Shown one piece after another: positions 26,401 through 35,833 of a stretch of DNA of 64,000 nucleotides (its first letter is position 1; the number at the start of each line of letters is the position of its first letter). Source of the DNA: Onchocerca volvulus (lineage: Eukaryota > Nematoda > Chromadorea > Rhabditida > Onchocercidae); assembly GCA_000499405.2 (NCBI GenBank), contig HG738139.1, positions 2,956,976 to 3,020,975 on the forward strand, written 5' to 3'. A program made the position numbers and the translations under genes. Below the pieces are notes generated by a model. The model saw only the letters and a program-made list of their open reading frames with translations, had not been told where the DNA came from and did not search any database.

Positions 26401-29400
26401 AGTGGAAGAGAGAAGTATGGATATACAGTGATAAGTCATAGAATTAATAGAATAGAATATGGCTAAAGAATTTAAAGATTTTCCAGAACTGAAATTATTA
26501 AGATTAGATATCAAAACTATTTGATTATTAAGTGAAGCGCTACTAGATATTGGCTGTTATCATATATGAGCTTCTTTAAAAAGGCTTGAGCTTCTAAATG
26601 TTAAACTTTACCTTTCACTTTTTCATTATTAGTGGTGGAAGAAATAAAATAGGAAAAAAAAAATCAGATCTTCCTCAAACATTATGTTTGTGTAATCAGT
26701 TAGTCGATTTCATATCAATTCCATATTTGGTAGATTAAATTGGCATAAAATAATGTTATCATTTATTTTCTGTTTGAAATTTCATGCTATTCTATGTTCA
26801 TTTTGATTTGATTTTGGAAGATTGTAGATTTAAATAACTTCTAAAGCTTACTTTCTGCAGCAGATTTTAAAAATCGCCAAGATCTTTGTATTTCGTTCAA
26901 TTCATAGATCAAGAGCAGTATTGTAGCATATCTGTATTATTTAAGGTAATCATATATTAAAAAACTCATTGAAATAGAGCAATATATCGTTGAAATTGGC
27001 ACATTTTCCGTCTCATCATCTTTCAAACAGCTACTGCTATCGTGAAGGATCATCACATAACATTATCCAGAATGGGTATTGCGACTTTGCTTTCGTCGAT
27101 CATGTGCTTTCAAGCTTTCCATCCATCTTCACCACAATGCCCATTTTCATTCTTTTTACCCTTCACGATCGGTATGTTCCAATTCCTAGAACAAATCATT
27201 TTCTGCATTTTATACTGTCAATTTTTTCAATTAGTTTCATTCCTCCCATTATTTTACATGTACTTTCGGAATTCTATTTTTTAAATTTGTAGAATTTTTT
27301 GGAAATTTTAAAGATTTAGAGCTGTGTTTGTTTGGCACTAAGATCTCTTTTATATTATTATTATTATTATATTATTTTTGTCTGTAGAATATAAGATAGT
27401 TACCCGGAAATAGTTTTGGGAAATACCTAAGAAAAGATTTTCTGATCAGAAAGTTTCCAGTAATTTGAGGATTGTGTCTTCGATCTTTGAATTTGTTATT
27501 TAAGGTCATCTCTTCAAATAAAGATGATAGATTATTCGTTTTTTGGAGATTATAATTGGAACTTCTTCTGATATTCTGGTTATTTATATGTTTAAATATG
27601 CATTATTCGTTACTGCATTCACTATTTGTTTTTGACTGTGATGAACAAAATTGCGTGAGATTACTGCAACCATACTAGATAAACAATAGTTCTGAATCAT
27701 TTCTTATTTTTAGCATTACTACTTTTGCACTGGAAGCTCGGTTCTAGCGGTTTCAGTGTTTTAGGTGTTAATATTAGTTAAATAATACGGAAGCTTGCTA
27801 AATCCACTGAACGAACCATCTTGGCATCTGAAAGGTATTATTTATCTTGTCCTACTTTTTCTGCAACAGCTATAGGAATCTGTCGCATAAATTTTTATGA
27901 ATATATTTAATCCACCTGTTACAAGTGACGAATCATACCATCGATTGTTGGGCAACTTTTGTCTCACATTGTTGCTGTTATCCAGGTCGATAATTCCTCC
28001 TTTTTATGTATTCATTTGTTCAATCAATTTTGCTCAACGTGTTTCTGGAATTCATTCTTTGTTAGTAACGTTTGCTTCTGAAAAATATTCGTTCTTGTTT
28101 TTTTCTTCTTTTTTCAGTTTGATGAGGAGACTCGAGACTCAGAGACTCAGTTCGAGACTTATTCCATTATACAGTTACGAGGACATTACGAGCATGAAAT
28201 AGTTTACATTAAAAGGTTTTCAATTAAAGTGCTGGAAGCAAGAGAAATTATTCATTTTGAATGTCTTAATTCACTTAATTGGTAAAAGAATAAATGAAAA
28301 TATGATTTTGCCTTTTTTTTTTCGGTACTTTTCAGTCATGTCAAGAACCGTTTATTATGATTTATCGAAAAGTTGAACAAATGCTAACCCTCAATCATAT
28401 TTTTTTTTAATATTGTAATGTTCCAGGATACTTTTTGAATTCTGGGCAAAATAAATCATTCATTGAAATAGCACTGTTTTGACTATTTTCTTTGCTTATT
28501 TCGTGAATGGATTCAACTCTTTACTAAAGTATTATTCACTTATAAATTTTTACGTATAGATTTTTAATATTTCAATTCCTTTCCATTTATTACTCTTGTA
28601 GTCTGTGTCAGCGTTTTTTAGTTTGCTTTGTTACTATTTCCCATTCACCTTGAAAAGAATATTTTTAAATATAAAAGCTTAGAAAATTTTCCAGAAAAAA
28701 AAACTGGAAAATATGTTGAACAATTTTGCTGATGATTTCATTCCTTTTCCAATCTTTTCCCTCACTACCGTATCCTTTTACTCATCATCGTGGCATGTAT
28801 ATTACCATCATTTTTTGAGAAAATAGATTATAAAATTTTCTTTGTTCTCTGCATTTTCAAAGAATTCCATCTTTTTTGTTATCAATTGCTTTTAAACCAT
28901 TTTTTCATTAATTTTTTAGCACATTGATTCAGTTACATTTTTCATTCCATATTTTTCTCTGATTTGCTGATTTCATTTGAATTTCTTGTTTCTCTTTTCT
29001 GTCATCAGACAAAATACTTCCGTGATGCATAAACTGAGACTCACAATGATTTTCTTTTTTCTAGCTCATGTATTTTACACTAAAAATTTGTTTTCCTTGT
29101 GAAAATATCGAATTTTGCCATGCTATTTCTGTCACCCTCAAATACCGTAATCATATTCACAGACATTTTTTGCCAGCAATTTGTTTCCTGGAATTTTTTC
29201 TATTTGGAAGATGCAAGCAGAGAGTGTTACAGTATGAAAGATGCAAGCAGAAAGTGTTACAGTTATTAGTAATTTTTTAAGAAAAAAATCTAAATTTCTG
29301 AAGCATTAAAAAATTTTTGTTATTAGGAATGAGTTATTTGAGTAATATTTTTATAAAAGAATTTTTTTTTCCAAAGATTTAAATTAGTTTACTATTTTTT

Positions 29401-32400
29401 TTCCAACTCCTGATAAATAATGCTTATCATATAATGATCCATTATTTTTATTTTGATCATTATGATGATGCCTTCAGAAAAAAATAAAGGATAAGTAACT
29501 TAAGTAACGCCAAATATGTATTAAAATATGATTTAGTCATATCAATAATTTAAGTTGGTACAATCTGTACTGTCGCAATAAATATTGAACAAATTAAACA
29601 ATTGGAATAGTTAGATTCTTTTAGATATGATTTCTTTCTGAAGAAACTCATGATGATTACAGTTTGTGAATTATATCCAAAAAAAGTAATGAATAGAAAT
29701 CAGTGATCAAGAAATAATGAATAGTTAACTTTTAAATGCTTAATTTAAGCTATCATGTAAATTCACCATTCCGTTTCTTGTCCGCTTTTCATTCGGAACT
29801 TCCTCTTTCTCTCTTAAGATTAATTATGATAATTTGAAAAATTTTGCTGATTTATGATTTAAATTCGTCAAAAATTTGTCTGGCAATTATCATCTTTTGG
29901 TTGAAGTGTTATCATGATATTAGTGTGAAGTCGAATTTTTCTCGAAATTACTCTGAAAAGGCTAAAAGACAGAAGAATAAGATTAAAAAAAAAGAATTTT
30001 TAACTAACTATAAAATATATCTATGGGCTTTGCTTGTATACGAAAAAAAAAAAGTCGTATAGATGTTAGTTTTTTCTGGCCTTTCGTGAAATGTAAACAG
30101 GCTTGATGAAAAAAGTGTGCTGAAACCCATTTTCTAGTATAGGTGATCAGCGCATTTAATGGGATTTTTTTTTTTTTATTTTGCCGTATGGTATACTGCG
30201 AATGAAGCATTGAGACAAATGTTAAACATCTGGAAGTTGTTTATTTATTTTTCGATTTATAGTTATAGTAATACCGTAAACCTGAATTGTACATATATGG
30301 AAGTTTTTGTTTTTGTTTTTGTTTTTGTTCTTTTGTACTAATGTGATATACTGATTGCTCAAAAATTATTTATTTTGCAGAAATTGCTGAAACGAAAACG
30401 ATATGGTGGAAGAGAAGCCGTCATTATGCATTCCAATCAGTAAGAATAATTTTTTTCAATAAAAAAATAAATAAAAGTTCTCGCTGCAGAAATGGGAATA
30501 CTGGGTTTACTTGCTATGAGAATGATAGATTTTTTAAATTTGGAATTTTTATTCAAGTGCAAAAATATAGTATATACGGTATTTCCTTTTCGTATATGTT
30601 GTCTTTTCCATTTAAAAGAATTTCCGCTTTTAAAAGTCAGGTGATTCACAGAGGCTTTAATCTTCTTACAGTAGACAGTGTGGCGTTTCTAAAACGGTTT
30701 TTAATAGCTCACATTTTGAAGGGCATTTTTTGAATATTAACCGTTCACTCTTTTTTGTCCAACTTTGAATTTAACAGTTTTATCAAATCAAATGAAATTA
30801 TTGGATTTTGAAATCAACACGGATGAAATGTTATTGTCATGTGCTTCAATCCCCCCCCCCCAAATTAAGTATATTAGCAAATTTATATATTTATGTTTAT
30901 GCTACATGAATGATATATCCGATTTATATCTGTGCTGTGCGCATATTCGCCATTTTGCGACTATGAAAATGATGGAAAATCTCATTTCTTTGGTCGTTTA
31001 TTGAGAACGATTTATGACTCGTTGAGGCTAATTACGGGTAAATATCCCCTTTTTTCCTTCATCCTAAGTATGGCATATTCCACACTCTCCTTTTCTCTCT
31101 CTCCCTCTCTCTCTCTATCTCTTCTCTCTTTATATTTATCTATCTTTGCTATATTTTTCATCTTCAATTTTTTTCTGATATAAAATCAAAAATTAAAAAC
31201 TGTACCCATTAAAATATTGAATATAAATAATAAATAATATCAAAGTGCTAAATTTGATTTCAATTTTTGCATGGGTTTCTTTAGCAGGATTTTTGATTTG
31301 AAATGCAATCTGAAGTTAAATTTCAGTTTTAAGAATGTCTTATGATACATTATATTTATCTATTGCTACTGCTAAATCTACTCTTCTTACATCTAAATTT
31401 TCAAAAATTTGATTATTCAATATTAAGAGAGATATTCTTAATTGGGAGAAGAAAATGATGACAAGCTGAAGAGATGTCGCTCAATTACTGGCCTACCAGA
31501 TTTTCGAAGTTTTAGAATTTTCAAAATTTTGAGAAATAGTTGCGCTCTACTTTCCAATCATTTTATTATTCATTTCTACTTTTTTTCCTTTTTGTATTGC
31601 TTATCTCTGGTCTCCGAAGAGGCCTTGGATGATCGAAATAACAATGCAAATTCTCATGCTGTGTTACGATAGATGAACATTTTTTGCTCAGCTCTCTCAT
31701 TTTTTTCCGTTTCGTTGAACATTCTGGAATTTCCATGAATACCATACCTGTTTTTGGAGGGAACAGAATTAGTGAAAAAAGAATTTCGTTAGCGGAGAAT
31801 TTTCTATTCAAAAATTAGAGCTATATATTTAAAAAAAAATTATTATTTGTAATCAAAGTATTTCTAAAATCGAAATTTGATTTTTTGAAATAGAATGAAA
31901 TTACTTCGAACATATTTATATTCGGTTTAAAATTATCTTACATTTATATACATGGTAAATTGTAAGAAGCATCAGTTTACTGAATATCACTTTTGAATTT
32001 TGAATTCTTCCTTGATATTTGAAATACATTGAACAGTGACGGTTTGATGATGATTTAATTATTGCACACCTATTTCCCTATTTCCCATGTAATTTGAATC
32101 ACTTGTTTTTTCAAAGCAATTAATTAAAATCAAATGCTCCTATGATAAAACCACAGATATCGTTATCTGTTCTATAAACTTTTCAAAAATTCCCTTTTGC
32201 AGCGTTGTTTTCTGTTTTTAATTAGAATAACTACTATAGAGGATAATTCTTTTAAAATCATGCAAGATATTACTCCTATTTACTCTTTGGTATTCTAAGT
32301 TAAGCTTGATCGGTTTTAGAATTTCTAACCTACAGCATCTGTAAGCTTCGATATTTATACAGTATTAACAGAATATCCATTATTTAGTCTTTCTGTCATG

Positions 32401-35400
32401 TGTATTTCAAATTTCATTTTTAGTAATTACTGGTTGCTGTGATATAATAATTCCAGTATCTAGAACAAATTTATTTATTCAAGGAATAAATTATGCGGTT
32501 TAAAGCAACATATTGATGACGATGGTGACATTAAACAGCAGCAGCAAAAGCAGCTTCAGAATGCAATGAGCAATTATAATAGAGAACAGCTGGAATCAGA
32601 CGCTTCGAACAATTTGATTTTGGTAAGTATTCCATTTTGCTTGGAAAAAAATTCAATTGATTTCACATTTTTTGACGAGAAAATAGCACAGCTGGTTTTA
32701 ATATACCAATTTTAAGTTTAGGAGTTTTTTTCTTTTTCTTCTCCTTTTTTCTCTTTTTTTTAATAATTTTTTTTTTTTTTTGATGGAAAGAAAAAGTGAT
32801 GAGGATTCGTTCATGTTAGATTTAAAGCTAAGTCCAACTTATGTGAGGTCTATAAACAAATCCAATCGTATAATTTTTCTCAATTTAATGACTTATTATA
32901 AGGCACGACAGGAAAGCTTATATATAACTAGAAAGCTAGTATTTCTCTATAATCAAGTTAGAGCAATTTTTATGAACTTCCGTGAAACAAGTTAAAAGAC
33001 TCATACATAGCTTTTCTGGATTTTTATGCATATATGTGTCCCCGGATTACTGTGTATCTATGTTTATATGCCTTTTTATTTCCGTTAAATTTTATGATGA
33101 TAATTATGGAATGGAATAAATTAAAAGCACAAATCATGAGTGTTTCTGTTGATAATATTTCTTTCTTTAAGCTTCATTTCATTTATGAAAATTAAAAGAG
33201 ATTAAAACAGAAATTTTTGTTAAAGCGGTACAAGAGATGTTAGAATGGCGAAAAAAAAAACGATTAAAATATTGATTTAATATATATTATATACTCTAAT
33301 AAAAAGAGAATCGTAGTTTTAAGTCTAGGATAGAAACGAGATTGTTAGGTTATTTTTGTTTAAATTTAGTCTTTAGTAATCGAAATATATGATATTTCTG
33401 ACCGTATCTAAAATCTTCAGGAACTTCAACAACGCATAGGTGGATCGAATGAGAATGCATTGGCATTACTGGAACAACTAAAGAAATGTCTGATCGGTGG
33501 AGCGGTGAGCTCAAATATCCATCTTAATCCAGAAATAATTAGAAAGAATGCTTAAATTTTGTTTTTCTGTTTCACTGTGAGAATTTTCTGTTACAGTATT
33601 GCTTAATCACCAGTTTATTTTGATTTTCTTTATGATATCAAAATTATTACAAGTTTTTTTTACTGTTTATTATTTCGTTTTAATTTAAATTTACTAGTAA
33701 CATTATTGATTAATGGTGATTTTCTTTTTATTATCAGTTTTGTTGCATTTGGTTTATACATTATATGAAAAATTGCAAATTAATGATTTTTATTCGTGAT
33801 GGAAGTATATTTTATCTTCAATTATTATCCATGGAATCAATCTTATGCTATATATGTCCATAATTTGAAATCATGAAATTTGTCATTCTTCCTTCCATCT
33901 ACAAAATTTATCTTTCCTTTCCCGAGAAATCTCTTTGTTTATCTTATTTTCATTTCTCTTATAATACTTAAAAGGTGAATAAAATTAAGAGCAATGAATG
34001 AACTCATCAGTAATTCAAGCAGACTTTCAAATGAGGATATCGGTTACTGTATTTAGGAAGCAAATGGAGTAAGGATATAATTATCAGGTCAGCAGTCATT
34101 TTAATGAGGTAGTAGTGAAAGAAAAGGGGTTAGACACGAGGAAATAATGGGTAACAAACCTGCTAGATTTTGATTTTTGGAGTAAGAGAATAAATTTTAT
34201 TGAATAAATTTATTTGGTGAATTTTATCGTCCGAGATGTTTTTGAATTTTAATTAGACTTTAAATTTAGTGGCATTACTGAAAGATTTTTTGCATCAAGA
34301 AGGCGTCAATTTCTCGCAAAGAATTAATTGGTCGCAGAGAGTATGGATTCGTTAAATGAAAATTCGTAATATAGCATTTTGATCATCAGCGACAGTATTC
34401 TCTGAGAGATTTAGCTAGAGGCATAAGTTCCATGTTTACTAAACATTTTAATTTTTTTTTTTCTTTTTAAGATAATCTTATATTTAGCAAAATGAAGTAT
34501 TGCTTCGAATAAGTTTTTATAACAAAAGTATATGTATGTGAGTTTTAGTGAAATGTAGCAAATTTTCGTAAATTTGTTGCATATAGAGGTTTTTGAAATG
34601 AGAAAAAAACAGGATTGGAAAGGTCATATGCAGTAGGTGTGAATTTTATTCGGCTCAAAGCCACTGAACAAAGATATTAGTGAGAAAAGGTGTAGAACGA
34701 ATAATTACAGAAATCAATGAAATTTTGAGGGGAAAAAAAAAAAAAGAGATGATTCGCAATTTTCAAATTACCAAGATACGATTATATTGCTATTAATACC
34801 GTTGCTATCACATTTAATTGCTGAAAAGAAGTTTGTTATGACACTAAATCTTGCGGTTTTTCATTTTTCACAATTCAAATTATAAAATGATGCGGAATTA
34901 ATTTGATTTTAAAAATTTTATTTTTCATTTATGCTAAAAATTCGATGATTCAATCAATTCCATCAAAATAATGCGGTTATTCTTTTTTTTTTTTTGATTT
35001 GATTTGATTTCAAATATAAGAAAGTTTAGTAAGGATTCAATCAAACATTGATCATAAAAAGTGTATTTGAAATTTTAAAATTCGCATAGTACTTCAGGTC
35101 AATGCAAATTTCATTTATCTTCTAATTAATTGTTAGGCATTTTTTCAATAATGTTTATAATTTCTTTTTCAATTTTCGCAATCAGAAGATCGATATTATA
35201 TGTAATTTTCATGTCTTTGAAGTTTCTTTTTTTCCATTTTTAGCTTATTATTTGTGGTTGTACTAGAAAAGATTTCAAATTTTAGTAAGTCTTTGTTTAA
35301 TGAATTAATAAGCTTGTTAAATTGTTTGGAAGAGACAAAATTTAATTTTTTTTTTAATTTGCAAGAATTCATTGACTAGTATTTCAGTACAGGTTCATCG

Positions 35401-35716
35401 CATAAATAATTATATTACAGAGATTGAAAATTTGCAGCGTTGTATTAGATTAAAAATTAATGAATGAATAAATTTGGAAAAATTATGCTAAAAATTTTAT
35501 CAATTTTTACATTTTAATGAATTTTGCAAGAAAATAGTAACTATGAATTTCACAATAAATTAAGAATTCTCTCTGATTAAATAAAAGATTTGTTTAATTA
35601 TGCCCAATTTATTATATTTGAAAGTTCATTTTTTTTCTTTTTTCAAAGCTCCTAAACAAGATGAATTAGCTAAATATAAACTACGATATCTAAGTGAAGA
35701 TGAAGAAGACTTTTAA
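14467..35716 (+). CDS. SR-related, repeat-rich nuclear protein of unknown function (about 27 exons)
   Basis: I do not recognise the family. Exons that join in frame: 14467-14877, 15028-15106, 15617-15699, 17030-17336, 17884-17973, 18118-18207, 18706-18794, 19253-19312, 19421-20176, 20408-20580, 20749-21036, 21364-21548, 21676-21811, 22101-22199, 22335-22433, 22620-22701, 22826-22968, 23286-23394, 23775-23915, 24192-24277, 24430-24861, 25137-25347. Less certain: 28118-28201, 30381-30439, 32484-32622, 33421-33504, 35649-35716. Layout: acidic N-terminus; PPGWVYHGESDGYRYYIG; FPVDxxGxPxFP repeats; PEDIDLPPCVPPPPS; RS exons; lysine-rich exons (KKHKKTKEKHRKRKK); charged helical part (LRAERRRLKRERLRATIAM); NLS-like KLLKRKRYGG; acidic end YLSEDEEDF. 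RS and KR content suggests splicing or nuclear-speckle work; that is inference. The acceptor of the RS exon could also be 20718, adding ten residues in frame. Confidence 0.82.
14878..15027 (+). other. Probable GC-AG intron of the SR-related gene
   Basis: The first exon must leave in phase 0 to read into VEEAVHDSSE at 15028. The only natural phase-0 exit is AAT AAG/GCAACA at 14877-14878, a GC donor preceded by AAG. No good GT donor in that phase is nearby. The acceptor is CGCTTTAG. A sequencing error of T to C at 14879 would give the same picture. Confidence 0.5.
16068..16330. repeat. Degenerate internal repeat in intron 3 of the SR-related gene
   Basis: Related blocks recur: AAGTAATTGGTGACGAACTT then GCAACGTTGTG near 16090-16120, and AAATCAGTTGGTGAAGAATT then TGAAACGTTATA near 16284-16316, with further AACGTT copies around them. 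Upstream, AAATGTTCGTTTGTTC (about 16008) resembles the start of some Helitron-like elements. It may be a decayed mobile element; I see no coding sequence or clear ends. Confidence 0.3.
16223..16245. repeat. AT dinucleotide microsatellite
   Basis: An uninterrupted AT run inside intron 3 of the SR-related gene. A similar run lies at 17987-18004 in intron 5. Confidence 0.9.
17030..18207 (+). other. Exons 4-6 of the SR-related gene: FPVDxxGxPxFP tandem repeat block
   Basis: Three exons (17030-17336, 17884-17973, 18118-18207) encode a chain of roughly 10-residue repeats: FPRDSQGRFILP, FPVDANNMPIFP, FPVDENGQPVFP, VPVDTNGLAIFP, FPRDANGRFIFP, MPLDEQGKPVVP, VPYDASGTPLIH. The core is hydrophobic-P-x-D-x-x-G-x-P. 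The last two exons are the same length (90 nt) with the same phase (1-1), so they could be gained or skipped as units. Just before the block, MYSVDRDGYWYMQDNSG has a similar DxxG theme. Confidence 0.85.
18208..18705 (+). other. Intron 6 of the SR-related gene with a GC-richer block
   Basis: The block at about 18280-18620 has visibly higher GC than the surrounding introns and open frames on the minus strand. No splice sites, promoter or family match were found. It could be a conserved regulatory element or a small RNA gene; I cannot tell. Confidence 0.4.
20749..21548 (+). other. RS-domain exons of the SR-related gene
   Basis: Exons 20749-21036 and 21364-21548 encode arginine-serine runs such as RRSRSRSSYRDSHRRSRSRG and SRSRDRFSRHE, followed by STSRDRSPSADKSSRSRS. 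Such domains are phosphorylated by SR protein kinases and drive nuclear-speckle localisation in splicing-related proteins. The intron between them is phase 2 with donor GAG AG/GTTATC. Confidence 0.88.
24001..24072. repeat. Two tandem copies of a 36-bp unit
   Basis: Units 24001-24036 and 24037-24072 both begin GTCTCC and differ at two positions. They lie in the intron after the exon ending at 23915. Confidence 0.85.
25348..28117 (+). other. Long intron of the SR-related gene
   Basis: AT-rich, 2.8 kb, after donor CGCAAG/GTTGAT. A few short open frames are present but lack splice sites in a usable phase. Nothing else is seen. Confidence 0.5.
28118..33504 (+). other. Likely 3' exons of the SR-related gene with long introns
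   Basis: Exon 28118-28201 (TTTTTTCAG acceptor) reads FDEETRDSETQFETYSIIQL and leaves in phase 0 at a weak donor (ATA/GTTTAC). Exon 30381-30439 reads KLLKRKRYGGREAVIMHSNQ. Exon 32484-32622 contains DDDGDIKQQQQKQLQNAMSN and ends at a perfect TTG/GTAAGT. Exon 33421-33504 reads ELQQRIGGSNENALALLEQL and so on, ending at GCG/GTGAGC. Phases 0, 0, 2 and 0 chain correctly with the upstream gene. The 28118 exon is optional, since 25347 also joins 30381 in phase. Introns of 1-2 kb between them show only AT-rich sequence. Confidence 0.62.
29206..29265. repeat. Two tandem copies of a 30-bp unit
   Basis: Both copies carry GATGCAAGCAG followed by AGTGTTACAGT, with small differences. They are intronic. Confidence 0.85.
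33505..35648 (+). other. Last intron(s) of the SR-related gene
   Basis: The exon before leaves in phase 0 but the last exon needs phase 1 to read APKQDELAKYKLRYLSEDEE. So an exon of length 3n+1 is probably hidden here, or a different donor is used. A weak candidate is 34390-34426 (RQYSLRDLARGI). I see no stronger one. Confidence 0.45.
35649..35716 (+). other. Terminal exon of the SR-related gene
   Basis: Acceptor TTTTTTCAAAG at 35648, then PKQDELAKYKLRYLSEDEED, F and a TAA. Its lysine-then-acidic composition matches the rest of the gene. In the other possible frame it reads LLNKMN and stops. It ends 117 bp from the stop of the convergent ant-1 exon. Confidence 0.65.
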
Positions 35717-35833
35717 GCCTATTATTGAATATATATATAAATTCAAAGTTAGTATTTTATAATGAAAAAAATGAATATTATAGATTGATTGATAAAAATG
35801 ATAATTTTGAATTGAATCAATTTTTCGAAATTA

